Part shown: in pieces, positions 1 through 5,450 of the stretch
How the letters are laid out: each line of letters begins with the position of its first letter
How positions within the stretch are numbered: the stretch's first letter is position 1
Origin: a virus
Length of the DNA: 40,491 bases
IMG/VR virus record: IMGVR_UViG_3300040781_000203
Span: 1 to 40,491 of that record
Reading direction: 5' to 3' (one strand)
Made by a program: the position numbers and the translations under genes
The notes under the pieces: model-generated
Database searches by the model: none
The model's input: the letters and a program-made list of their open reading frames with translations, nothing else
Told to the model about the DNA's origin: nothing

Positions 1-53
1 ACTAATGTTTCATATTCACTACTTTTTAATCCTATTTGTTTAACTAACTCCAC
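1..53 (-). CDS. Small membrane protein, N-terminal part (gene spans the window ends)
   Basis: This is the 5' part of an 81-codon gene that continues in the same frame at 40491-40299 if the ends are joined. The GTG start at 53-51 has a near-perfect Shine-Dalgarno sequence (AAAGGAGG, 67-60) six bases upstream, inside the 3' end of the small terminase gene, which it overlaps. The N-terminus reads MELVKQIGLKSSEYETLV (GTG read as Met). It runs open off base 1 with no stop. The whole protein has one membrane segment and a very basic tail (see the 40299-40491 entry). The holin-like role is inference; the reading frame and ribosome site are seen directly. Confidence 0.75.
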   Translation of the reverse strand, partial: MELVKQIGLKSSEYETL

Positions 54-603
54 AATCAACCTCCTTTGGGGATATTTTCACCACAGAGCCATTTTCAACG
101 GCCCGTCTCTTTAACTCTTCTATCTCTCTCGCATTAAAATGCGCATGTAGGTGCATATCTACACCACTCTTCTGAGATTGATAACCTGCTCTATCTAACC
201 AATTTTCTGCTGTTTTAGCCCTCAAATTAACAGAAGCATACTCTCCTTCTTGCCCCTCTCCATTTATTATATTCTCTAAGAGTTTCAAAGCCTGAGGAGC
301 TTTCTCCTTAATCTCCTTACTTAAATTAATCGCATCCAAATCTCTCGCCCCTTTCATTTCTTCTAATCTATCTTTTACAACTCTTGAATTCCTGGTATAC
401 GAAACCATTATAGGTGATACTCGTAACTTAACCGCAATTTCAGAATTTTTATACCCTAAAAGAATTAATCGAGTAATCTCATGGTGAACTTCCCACATAC
501 GAGAAACTTCAAAAGTGCGCCTCATTTCTGGTGATTTAACTCTTAAATCTCTACTTCGCCCAGCGTGATTAGAGAAGTATTTATTAGCACCTAAATTTCC
601 CAT
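40..603 (-). CDS. terS: Terminase small subunit-like HTH protein
   Basis: This is a likely DNA-recognition subunit of the packaging motor. Residues ~40-75 contain a helix-turn-helix of the kind seen in phage small terminases and HTH_23-like proteins (HHEITRLILLGYKNSEIAVK, then LRVSPIMVSYTRNS). After it come a charged helical region and an Ala-rich segment that may drive oligomerisation. At 187 aa the length fits. The start at 603 has AGAGAG upstream and lies ~40 nt from a predicted minus-strand promoter. It is the first gene of the virion operon, and on the circular map it lies upstream of the fibre module and the large terminase. The C-terminus (KISPKEV) overlaps a degenerate copy of the dispersed palindrome. 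A transcription regulator is the alternative, but position and fold favour terminase. Confidence 0.7.
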   Translation of the reverse strand: MGNLGANKYFSNHAGRSRDLRVKSPEMRRTFEVSRMWEVHHEITRLILLGYKNSEIAVKLRVSPIMVSYTRNSRVVKDRLEEMKGARDLDAINLSKEIKEKAPQALKLLENIINGEGQEGEYASVNLRAKTAENWLDRAGYQSQKSGVDMHLHAHFNAREIEELKRRAVENGSVVKISPKEVDCGVS

Positions 604-650
604 TTTTTATCTCTCTTATTATTATTATTATGATTTTTTATTTTGATTTA

Positions 651-679
651 ATTCTAACTTAGGTGGATAATAAAGTCAA
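651..679 (-). promoter_or_regulatory. Late (virion operon) sigma70-type promoter
   Basis: On the minus strand, -35 TTGACT (679-674), a 17-nt spacer and -10 TAGAAT (656-651) predict a start near 644, about 40 nt before the small terminase ATG at 603. No other good promoter was noticed for the long leftward operon, so this may drive it. The match is by eye only. Confidence 0.5.
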
Positions 680-787
680 TTTATTAATTTGTGGTTTTAT
701 ATTCCCTACCTAAAAATTTTTTAGAAAATTATGTGAGATAGCTTAACGCACATCCTAAAATCTAATTCTCCCCATTGGAGTCCCATT

Positions 788-860
788 AATTATGAACAAT
801 AAAAAACTAGTTTTTATCATTTTTTGTTTGACAAACTAGTATAAATTATGTACAATAAAA
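788..860 (+). repeat. Operator-like direct repeats over the early promoter
   Basis: AATTATGNACAATAAAA occurs at 788-804 and again at 844-860 (16/17 identical, 56 bp apart). The second copy covers the -10 box. Each copy is beside an AAACTAGT box: 804-811, part of the palindrome AAACTAGTTT, and 833-840, inside the -35/-10 spacer. This arrangement resembles paired binding sites for a repressor or activator of the early promoter; the function is inferred. Confidence 0.55.
828..856 (+). promoter_or_regulatory. Early promoter P1 (sigma70-type)
   Basis: The consensus -35 TTGACA (828-833), an optimal 17-nt spacer and -10 TACAAT (851-856) predict a start near 863, with a ~105-nt leader before the first early gene at 968. 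The spacer contains an AAACTAGT box, and an inverted repeat lies at about +7 to +33. Confidence 0.75.
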
Positions 861-869
861 TATAATAAA

Positions 870-896
870 AAATGATTAAATTAACATTAATCATTT
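870..896 (+). repeat. Inverted repeat downstream of P1
   Basis: AAATGATTAA (870-879) and TTAATCATTT (887-896) form a perfect 10-bp inverted repeat with a 7-nt spacer, centred at about +20 of P1. A related palindrome (AATGAT/ATCATT core) sits at about +19 of the promoter before 2694. They may be operator sites for one protein or 5'-leader hairpins. Confidence 0.55.
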
Positions 897-967
897 ATGT
901 TCTTTGACAATTTGGATTGATTTTATTGTTTGAGGCGTTACCCGTAATTAAAAAAAGGGGTAATGTT

Positions 968-1339
968 ATGACAAACAATAAAAAGATAATAATCAAAGGT
1001 GGGAAACTGCCTAAGGATTATGTTAGCCCAGAGTTTTTATTGGATATCTCACTTGATAACGTGCCACAAAGTACGATTGAAAAGTGGATATACGCTGAGA
1101 GGAAGATCGCATTTCAACGTATTAGGGAGTTCATGTCTCGAGATGAAATAGAGAGCATGATAAAAGATGCACCAAAAAACGAAAATGGTGTGCCAGTAGT
1201 AACCATCCATGCCTTAAAATGTGGCAGTAAAATTGAAACCACACAAAAGATCGAAGAAAGTTTCATATCTGCAGCAACGCAGATGTCGAAACAACGGCGG
1301 CTTGAGCTCATCAAGCAGCTTGAAGAATTAACTAATTAA
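968..1339 (+). CDS. First early protein, unknown function
   Basis: A 123-aa soluble protein of unknown function. I chose the ATG at 968 (MTNNKKIIIKGG) because GGGG at 957-960 lies seven bases upstream; an in-frame ATG at 917 has no ribosome site. It is helical and charged, with segments such as STIEKWIYAERKIAFQRI and a Lys/Arg/Glu-rich C-terminus (SKQRRLELIKQLEEL). It is the first gene behind P1, a position typical of host-takeover or regulatory proteins, but no domain was recognised. Its base composition is somewhat less AT-rich than the small genes after it. Confidence 0.75.
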   Translation: MTNNKKIIIKGGKLPKDYVSPEFLLDISLDNVPQSTIEKWIYAERKIAFQRIREFMSRDEIESMIKDAPKNENGVPVVTIHALKCGSKIETTQKIEESFISAATQMSKQRRLELIKQLEELTN

Positions 1340-1382
1340 CTTTTAACTTTTGGGTAACGTTTCAAATAATAAAATCAATCAA

Positions 1383-1418
1383 TTATTATTTAGTTAACAT
1401 ACGTAGTGATAAATTCAA
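1383..1418 (+). repeat. 36-bp direct repeat, copy 1
   Basis: This matches 1689-1724 at 33 of 36 positions and contains the palindrome TACGTA. It ends just before the ribosome site of the gene at 1429, so the two copies bracket that gene. Confidence 0.7.
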
Positions 1419-1428
1419 GGAGAGTCTA

Positions 1429-1665
1429 ATGAGTAAAGTACTAAGTAGAATGAATGAAGGACTTGGAAGTACTGAAAATGAGAAACTTGTGCGGTCAATG
1501 AGTCTTTATGACCGTAAAGTAGTGGCTGAAGGGCTATCTAGCTTATTGAAACGCCCAATTGCAGATGATGCAGATTCAGTTCTACAAGAGTTGAGCTCAA
1601 TGAGTAGTACGTACGGAGGCTATGGACTAATTTCTGTCATGGACTGGGCGCGTAATAATATATAA
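1429..1665 (+). CDS. Small early protein, unknown function
   Basis: A 78-aa protein with a strong ribosome site (AAGGAGAG, eight bases before the ATG). It is Ser- and Leu-rich, predicted helical, and has no membrane segment or known motif. The gene is bracketed by two 36-bp direct repeats (1383-1418 and 1689-1724), as if it were a cassette or one unit of an old duplication. Function unknown. Confidence 0.7.
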   Translation: MSKVLSRMNEGLGSTENEKLVRSMSLYDRKVVAEGLSSLLKRPIADDADSVLQELSSMSSTYGGYGLISVMDWARNNI

Positions 1666-1688
1666 ATAGTCACTATTAGTTAAGACTT

Positions 1689-1724
1689 TTATTATTTAGT
1701 TAGCCTACGTAGTGACAAATTCAA
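1689..1724 (+). repeat. 36-bp direct repeat, copy 2
   Basis: The second copy of the repeat seen at 1383-1418 (three differences). Its last base is the first base of the long hairpin at 1724-1865. Confidence 0.7.
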
Positions 1725-1865
1725 CAAACAAAATCAACCTATGTATGAACATTTTTAATATAATAAATTCAATCAATTAAATGGGTTGTAATGGGTATTT
1801 TTATTAAATCCATGCAATCCATACCATTCAATTAAAATGTTTATATATGGGTTGATTTTGTTTGT
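1724..1865 (+). repeat. Long hairpin with 32-bp outer stem
   Basis: The arms 1724-1755 and 1834-1865 are inverted repeats matching at 29 of 32 positions. All three exceptions are G/T pairs, so as plus-strand RNA the stem pairs at every position, while the minus strand would have A/C mismatches. The interior continues the pairing (1775-1784 with 1824-1833, 9/10; then 1784-1796 with 1808-1820 imperfectly). This suggests a structured plus-strand transcript in the 289-bp gap between two small genes. Confidence 0.75.
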
Positions 1866-1880
1866 TAAAACACATAATAA
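1852..1880 (+). promoter_or_regulatory. Possible promoter before the gene at 1955
   Basis: TTGATT (1852-1857), a 17-nt spacer and TAATAA (1875-1880). It overlaps the right arm of the long hairpin. This is a weak match in AT-rich DNA, so confidence is low. Confidence 0.3.
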
Positions 1881-1909
1881 ATTCAATCCAATAAACCAAT
1901 AAACCAAAT

Positions 1910-1942
1910 AACAATTAAATAACAATTAAATAACAATTAAAT
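1910..1942 (+). repeat. Tandem 11-bp repeat (3 copies)
   Basis: Three perfect copies of AACAATTAAAT at 1910-1920, 1921-1931 and 1932-1942, ending just before the ribosome site of the gene at 1955. They may be an unwinding element or an untranslated spacer. Confidence 0.7.
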
Positions 1943-1954
1943 TGAAGGAATTTT

Positions 1955-2137
1955 ATGTCTAATGATAAAGTTCTTCAACTTACCTTCTGGGTTTGGGTGA
2001 GTGAAAAAGAAGCTAAAGAAATTGATAAATACTCGAGGTATCTTGTAGGTGATTTTAATGATATTAAAAAGAGGTTGAAAAACATCGAAAAATGTGGAAG
2101 TATTAAAATCGACCTCATAGATGAGTTAATTAATTAA
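1955..2137 (+). CDS. Small early protein, unknown function
   Basis: A 60-aa protein with ribosome site GAAGGA nine bases before the ATG. Its N-terminal part is beta-like and hydrophobic (QLTFWVWVSEKEAKE); the rest is charged and helical. No family was recognised. It is followed by a hairpin at 2151-2183, which looks like its terminator, and stands alone between two repeat-rich noncoding stretches. Confidence 0.65.
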   Translation: MSNDKVLQLTFWVWVSEKEAKEIDKYSRYLVGDFNDIKKRLKNIEKCGSIKIDLIDELIN

Positions 2138-2150
2138 AACTTTTAAATTG

Positions 2151-2184
2151 AACTCCTTTGGGGATTAATTCCCCATAGGAGTTT
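2151..2184 (+). terminator. Hairpin/terminator made from a dispersed palindrome copy
   Basis: AACTCC and GGAGTT flank the palindrome core CTTTGGGG/CCCCATAG, giving a 13-position stem with one T/T mismatch and a 7-nt loop. TTTTC follows. It is a plausible Rho-independent terminator for 1955-2137, and is one of about nine copies of the dispersed palindrome. Confidence 0.6.
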
Positions 2185-2428
2185 TCTACCTAACAATTCA
2201 TAATTTTTTTATGTTGTTATGGTTTTATGGTTATTATGTTGTTTATGGTTATTATGACTTCATGTTACCCCCATTTTCCCCAATTCAAATCCATCCCAAA
2301 GGAATTATACTTCTATTCTCTTTCCTTTTCTTCTTCTATTTCTTCTTCTATTCTCTTTTCTTCTCTCTCTTCTATTTCTCTTTTCTATTAAAAAAAAATT
2401 TTTAATAAATAAAAAGGGAAATAATAAA

Positions 2429-2483
2429 TAGAAAGTAAGTAGAAAGTAAATAGAAAGTAAGTAGAAAGTAAATAGAAAGTAAA
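2429..2483 (+). repeat. Tandem 11-bp repeats (5 copies)
   Basis: Five copies of TAGAAAGTAAR start at 2429, 2440, 2451, 2462 and 2473; the last base runs G, A, G, A, A. The array is iteron-like and nearly pure purine on this strand. Confidence 0.85.
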
Positions 2484-2540
2484 TAATCCTTTGGGTTATA
2501 ATTTATGATGGGAGACATGGGGTAACATGAAATCATAATA

Positions 2541-2585
2541 AACATAATTAACATAATTAACATAATTAACATAATTAACATAAAT
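2541..2585 (+). repeat. Tandem 9-bp repeats (4 perfect + 1)
   Basis: AACATAATT occurs four times from 2541 to 2576, with a fifth variant AACATAAAT at 2577-2585. It lies in the right arm of the large inverted structure and just upstream of promoter P2. Confidence 0.85.
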
Positions 2586-2601
2586 ACATAAAAAAGAATG
2601 C

Positions 2602-2630
2602 TTGCAAACTACATTAATTTATGGTATAAA
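2602..2630 (+). promoter_or_regulatory. Early promoter P2 (extended -10)
   Basis: TTGCAA (2602-2607), a 17-nt spacer, then TGG followed by TATAAA (2625-2630). The predicted start is near 2637. It would drive the run of small genes from 2694. Confidence 0.7.
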
Positions 2631-2646
2631 ATAAATAATCACCAAA

Positions 2647-2665
2647 TTTAATGATTATCATTAAA
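2647..2665 (+). repeat. Palindrome downstream of P2
   Basis: TTTAATGAT (2647-2655), one base, ATCATTAAA (2657-2665): a perfect 19-bp palindrome centred at about +19 of P2. It shares AATGAT/ATCATT half-sites with the inverted repeat at about +20 of P1. Confidence 0.6.
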
Positions 2666-2693
2666 TAACTATTAAAAAAAGGGAGGAAATTAA

Positions 2694-2894
2694 ATGAGTA
2701 AAATACTAAGAATTATAAGTGAGGATACATTAAACCAGTTGATACGAGAAATTTTGCGTCAGCAACTTAAAAATCCTGAATTTAATCCATCTAAGATGAT
2801 TAGAATTCTTACTCATGAGGTAGGGTTTACATCTAAAGAAATGTATAAATATATGAAAAATATTTCTGAAGATGTAATAAAAAGTAATATTTAA
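2694..2894 (+). CDS. Small early protein, unknown function
   Basis: A 66-aa protein, first gene behind P2, with a very strong ribosome site (GGGAGGAAATTAAATG). It is predicted all-helical; the central TSKEMYKYMKNI stretch might be a DNA-binding helix, but no family can be assigned. Its translation start region (SD, spacer and MSK start) is nearly repeated before 2923 and 3223. Confidence 0.7.
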   Translation: MSKILRIISEDTLNQLIREILRQQLKNPEFNPSKMIRILTHEVGFTSKEMYKYMKNISEDVIKSNI

Positions 2895-2922
2895 AAAAAA
2901 CCTTTAAAAGGAGGAAATTAAA

Positions 2923-3201
2923 ATGAGCAAAAGAAAAATAAGTATTGATTCAATACTTACACAAGAAGAACTTGTCGAATTTAATACAGCAGAAGAAACA
3001 TGGAATAGTATGACTCATTCTACTATTCAAATACTAGAAAATATAGCCGAAATCGTAAGTAACATAAATTTACTATATGATAAAGGAATGAAGAAAGGTT
3101 TAGAAGAATCTGAAATAATAAGTATTATTAAAGCAAATTTTACAGGGTTATTTTATACGATTATATGGAATCTTCTAAAAAAGGAGATATATACGAAATA
3201 A
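2923..3201 (+). CDS. Small early protein, unknown function
   Basis: A 92-aa protein behind AAAGGAGGAAATTAAAATG. It is helical, with a moderately hydrophobic C-terminal stretch (FTGLFYTIIWNLLKKEI) that could be amphipathic or membrane-associated. No family recognised. It lies in the P2 operon with 20-30 nt spacing. Confidence 0.7.
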   Translation: MSKRKISIDSILTQEELVEFNTAEETWNSMTHSTIQILENIAEIVSNINLLYDKGMKKGLEESEIISIIKANFTGLFYTIIWNLLKKEIYTK

Positions 3202-3222
3202 CTTTTAAAGGGAGGAAATTAA

Positions 3223-3429
3223 ATGAGTAAAATTTCAGAGTACTTTAAATATAATTTTGAAATAGTTGTTTTTCTAAAGGAGCTAGCTAAAGAAAAACTA
3301 AGAGTGTTAGATTTTCTTACCGCAAAGGGAAGTCTAACAAACGAAGAAAAATGTGAAATTGAGAATTATAAATTTACTATTGTTTTAACTAATTCAATTA
3401 TAAACTTTATTGAAAATGAGGAGGAATAA
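3223..3429 (+). CDS. Small early protein, unknown function
   Basis: A 68-aa helical protein with an AAAGGGAGG ribosome site. Two predicted helices are joined by KGSLTNEEKCEIENYK; the whole could be a coiled hairpin. It is in the P2 operon and its stop is a few bases from the next ORF. Function unknown. Confidence 0.7.
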   Translation: MSKISEYFKYNFEIVVFLKELAKEKLRVLDFLTAKGSLTNEEKCEIENYKFTIVLTNSIINFIENEEE

Positions 3430-3435
3430 AAAAAG

Positions 3436-3612
3436 ATGTATAATAAAGAATTTGAAATAGATCTATTATTATTTGAAAATGAAGAGTTTTTAAGTATCTC
3501 AGAAACCGAGGAGATTATAAGTCAGGGATTTGTTGAACCTAAATCATCTTCATTTTCAATCAAAGTTATACCTGAAGAGAATGAAAGTCTTAAGTTTATA
3601 GAATTACTTTAA
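3436..3612 (+). CDS. Short acidic protein, unknown function
   Basis: A 58-codon ORF (MYNKEFEIDLLLFENEEF...) filling the gap between two operon genes. GAGG near 3420 lies ~12 bases upstream. It is strongly acidic (many Glu), with alternating beta-like segments such as SSSFSIKVIP. Gene-like composition and tight packing support it as real. Confidence 0.6.
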   Translation: MYNKEFEIDLLLFENEEFLSISETEEIISQGFVEPKSSSFSIKVIPEENESLKFIELL

Positions 3613-3642
3613 AATTAAAAAAAAAAATAAGGGAGATATATG

Positions 3643-3849
3643 ATGAAAAAATCTATTATTAAACCAAAGAAAATTCTAAAGTTAAAAGAGGAATTAAAAA
3701 TAAGTATAAAAGAATTAGATGAGTTACAAAGTATCGCAAATAATTTAGGGTTGCAATATACTAAAACTTGTGAAAGTATTGCTGAGTTACAAACGTATAT
3801 AAATAAAATTGTTCAAATTATCGAACAAACTGAGGAGAGTAAAAGATGA
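3643..3849 (+). CDS. Short coiled-coil protein
   Basis: A 68-aa Lys/Glu-rich protein predicted as one long coiled coil (residues ~10-65). There are two adjacent ATGs, at 3640 and 3643. The second is six bases from GGGAGA (3631-3636) and is preferred. The stop overlaps the next start (ATGA), so it is probably translationally coupled to the exported protein that follows. Confidence 0.65.
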   Translation: MKKSIIKPKKILKLKEELKISIKELDELQSIANNLGLQYTKTCESIAELQTYINKIVQIIEQTEESKR

Positions 3850-4148
3850 AAAGTAAAAAATTAAAAACTTTATTTATAAGTACTATAATTTTCACTTCAT
3901 CAACAGTTTTCGCTTTAACGCCTCTTGAAATAGCTAAGAAGTTCAAAGTTAAAAATAAAACTAATAATGTAAGAATTGCCGCATGTGTAAATAAAGACGG
4001 AACGGGATATGTGATAATTCCTGCTATCTTAAAAGAGGGAATTTGGAGGGAAATTAAAGAAGATGAAAAGGTAAGTGATAGATGTGTAGATATTATACAC
4101 ATCTATTCGTTAGAGGGATATATAGATAATTATTTAAACTTTAAATAA
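3846..4148 (+). CDS. Small exported protein with signal peptide
   Basis: A 100-aa precursor. Residues 1-23 form a classic Sec signal: a basic start (MKSKKLK), a hydrophobic core (TLFISTIIFTSSTVF) and a likely cut after VFA. The mature ~77 aa has two cysteines (AACVN and DRCVD) that could form a disulfide, and predicted beta strands. It begins in the previous stop (ATGA). An exported protein in the early region may block superinfection or alter the envelope; that role is inference. No lipobox cysteine at the cut site. Confidence 0.7.
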   Translation: MKSKKLKTLFISTIIFTSSTVFALTPLEIAKKFKVKNKTNNVRIAACVNKDGTGYVIIPAILKEGIWREIKEDEKVSDRCVDIIHIYSLEGYIDNYLNFK

Positions 4149-4167
4149 AAATAGTAAGGGGATAATT

Positions 4168-4347
4168 ATGGAATTAGATCTTGATTGGGGAGAAGTTATA
4201 AATCCACAAGAAATTAGGGAGGAATATTCTCCTTGGAAGTGGAATACTTCGTGGCAAGAGATAATCTTAGTTATCCCACAAACTAAAATTGAAGCAGAAG
4301 GTATGTGGTTAACTTTAAATAATAAAAGAGAGGAGAAAGTAAAATGA
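4168..4347 (+). CDS. Short protein, unknown function
   Basis: A 59-aa ORF with AAGGGG nine bases before the ATG. It is Trp-rich for its size (four Trp before residue 35: DWGEVI, SPWKWN, TSWQE). The stop overlaps the next ATG. No family recognised. Confidence 0.6.
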   Translation: MELDLDWGEVINPQEIREEYSPWKWNTSWQEIILVIPQTKIEAEGMWLTLNNKREEKVK

Positions 4348-4499
4348 TTAGTGAAGAAGTAGAGGTGTTTAAGTACTATTTAGAAGAGTTAATTTCATGT
4401 AAGAAGAAATTAAAAGCACTCTTACAAAGTGAAGAGGATGGAATAAAGATAAAAGATTTAGAAGAACTTTTAAAAATAATAAAAGAGAGGAGAAAGTAA
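4344..4499 (+). CDS. Short coiled-coil protein
   Basis: A 51-aa ORF starting in the ATGA overlap with the previous gene, with GAGGAG just upstream. It is nearly all helix and charged (EEVEVFKYYLEELISCKKKL). Its last codons (KERRK) supply the GAGGAG ribosome site of the next gene, at 4501. Confidence 0.6.
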   Translation: MISEEVEVFKYYLEELISCKKKLKALLQSEEDGIKIKDLEELLKIIKERRK

Positions 4500-4500
4500 A

Positions 4501-4752
4501 ATGTTTAAGTTATTTAAAAACACTAGAGATAATGAAGTATTTGAATTAACTTATAATAATAACAGGGATGATACTATAATATGTTTCATTCACCACGATT
4601 ATATCCCAAGGGAAATATTAGATGAGTTAAATATAGATAAGAAAAATAAAGGAGTTAATATTGTATTAAGATTAAGAGATTCAGAGGATAGCTATTCTGA
4701 TTTAGTGGATAGAGTAAGAGAAATCGAAAAACATTTTATGAAGCTGAGGTAA
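4501..4752 (+). CDS. Small protein, unknown function
   Basis: An 83-aa protein starting one base after the previous stop, with GAGGAG ten bases upstream. Predicted mixed alpha/beta: strands at VFELTYNN, TIICFIHHDY and VNIVLRLRD, then a C-terminal helix. Function unknown. Confidence 0.7.
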   Translation: MFKLFKNTRDNEVFELTYNNNRDDTIICFIHHDYIPREILDELNIDKKNKGVNIVLRLRDSEDSYSDLVDRVREIEKHFMKLR

Positions 4753-4754
4753 TA

Positions 4755-4934
4755 ATGTCGGGGAGACCAAAAATAAAAAAGTATGATTTTAAAATTATAA
4801 TGCCTTGTAAAAAATTAGTTGGGCAATTTGAAGGTGTGAGGTGTGAGGGGAGTAACCCTCCTATATGTCCTCACTATTTAAAGTGTTTAGATTTTTTTAG
4901 TGAGCTTAATTGGTTAGGTTGGAAAGAAGTCTAA
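4755..4934 (+). CDS. Small cysteine-rich, possibly zinc-binding protein
   Basis: A 59-aa ORF beginning two bases after the previous stop. It has five cysteines, including VRCEGSNPPICPHYLKC, a spacing that could bind zinc (C, C, C/H, C), and a basic N-terminus (MSGRPKIKKYDFK). Small Zn-ribbon proteins of this type often bind nucleic acid or host proteins. No exact family assigned. Confidence 0.6.
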   Translation: MSGRPKIKKYDFKIIMPCKKLVGQFEGVRCEGSNPPICPHYLKCLDFFSELNWLGWKEV

Positions 4935-4942
4935 TAAAAATT

Positions 4943-4967
4943 CTATGGGGATTTTATCCCCAAAGGA
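4943..4967 (+). repeat. Dispersed palindrome copy
   Basis: CTATGGGG, six-base AT loop region, CCCCAAAGGA. It lies in the 52-bp gap before the gene at 4987. Confidence 0.8.
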
Positions 4968-4986
4968 TTAAAATACAGGAGGTAGT

Positions 4987-5352
4987 ATGAAAAATGATTC
5001 TATAATTCAAAGTACATGCAAGAGAACAACTCTTGCTAACATTTTAGTTTGGTTAGAGAGTAATGGAGAAAGAATAAACTCCATTAGTGAATTAATAAGA
5101 ACAAGTTTAGAAATTTTAGATGAACAAATAAGAAGAAGTGGATTCTCACACGTTGTTAACGTAGATGATGCTATTAATATTTTAGATGGATTAAAAGGAA
5201 ATTTAAATCCGTCAAAAAGAGGAAGTAAAAATCTATATTTAAATTTAGTCGATTTAACTTCTATAAAAAGTGTTAAAAAGATATCTTCATTAACTAATGA
5301 AGATATAGAAAAAGCAATTCGAAAAAATTTAGATGGTAAAGTTAAAAAATAA
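4987..5352 (+). CDS. Possible ribbon-helix-helix-like protein
   Basis: A 121-aa protein with ribosome site AGGAGGT six bases before the ATG. Residues ~14-50 (TTLANILVWLESNGERINSI followed by a long helix) resemble helix-rich DNA-binding proteins, possibly a degenerate ribbon-helix-helix. The C-terminus is Lys-rich. It is the last gene before promoter P3. Regulation is a guess; no family is certain. Confidence 0.6.
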   Translation: MKNDSIIQSTCKRTTLANILVWLESNGERINSISELIRTSLEILDEQIRRSGFSHVVNVDDAINILDGLKGNLNPSKRGSKNLYLNLVDLTSIKSVKKISSLTNEDIEKAIRKNLDGKVKK

Positions 5353-5375
5353 TTATAAAAGAATGTATTTTTATT

Positions 5376-5404
5376 TTGACATTGCCATTGAAAAATGGTA
5401 AAAT
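5376..5404 (+). promoter_or_regulatory. Promoter P3 (consensus -35, extended -10)
   Basis: TTGACA (5376-5381), a 17-nt spacer, then TGG followed by TAAAAT (5399-5404). The spacer contains a short inverted repeat CCATT/AATGG (5385-5398). The predicted start is near 5411. It is one of the best promoter matches in the window and lies before the gene at 5526. Confidence 0.75.
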
Positions 5405-5428
5405 TCATTTTTTAACAAATATAAAAAA

Positions 5429-5450
5429 GGGAGGTGAATAAATGAGGTAG
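5429..5450 (+). promoter_or_regulatory. Strong ribosome site with a two-codon minigene (ATG AGG TAG)
   Basis: AAGGGAGGTGA, almost fully complementary to the 16S rRNA tail, is followed five bases later by ATG AGG TAG (5442-5450). It is an ideal initiation site for a Met-Arg dipeptide. All continuing frames are soon closed by the repeat array. It lies in the leader of the gene at 5526. Confidence 0.6.

Larger units (their letters stand above)
604..967. promoter_or_regulatory. Divergent control region between early and late operons
   Basis: This 364-bp gene-free stretch lies between the leftward small terminase and the rightward first early gene. It carries a minus-strand sigma70-type promoter (651-679), a plus-strand promoter (828-856), a 17-bp direct repeat (788-804 and 844-860, 16/17 identical), two AAACTAGT boxes (804-811 and 833-840) and an inverted repeat just after the early start site (870-896). 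The density of these elements around two divergent promoters suggests the main early/late switch. No regulator gene has been identified for it. Confidence 0.7.
2190..2600 (+). other. Repeat-rich noncoding locus with giant imperfect inverted repeat (candidate origin)
   Basis: The left arm (~2205-2310) and right arm (~2485-2585) are imperfect inverted copies. For example, CATGTTACCCCC near 2261 mirrors GGGGTAACATG near 2519, and CCCAAAGGA mirrors TCCTTTGGG. Between them a pyrimidine tract (2310-2390) faces a purine-rich array of 11-bp repeats (2429-2483), around a central palindrome ATTAAAAA/TTTTTAAT. The right arm ends in 9-bp tandem repeats. I see no credible gene here. Iteron-like arrays, extreme AT content and strand asymmetry would suit a replication origin; the function is inference. 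Confidence 0.55.

Noticed and set aside
40-603. Lysogeny repressor, because of the HTH
   Set aside because: The length, the location heading the virion operon and the absence of an integrase favour terminase small subunit.
769-790. Half palindrome copy TCCCCATTGGAG in the control region
   Set aside because: Only the right arm resembles the family; kept out of the copy count.
904-929. Second promoter starting at TTGACA 904-909
   Set aside because: The nearest -10-like hexamer (TATTGT) is only 14 bases away; P1 upstream is far better.
917-967. N-terminal extensions upstream of the chosen starts (also at 6856, 8399, 11128, 27452, 30342, 35781)
   Set aside because: Each lacks a ribosome site or overlaps a better one; the internal starts used have proper SD spacing or coupling.
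2211-2405. 64-aa ORF (MLLWFYGYYVV...) in the pyrimidine tract
   Set aside because: Low-complexity Phe/Tyr/Leu translation of a repeat-rich polypyrimidine arm, no ribosome site; the stretch is better explained as noncoding inverted repeat DNA.
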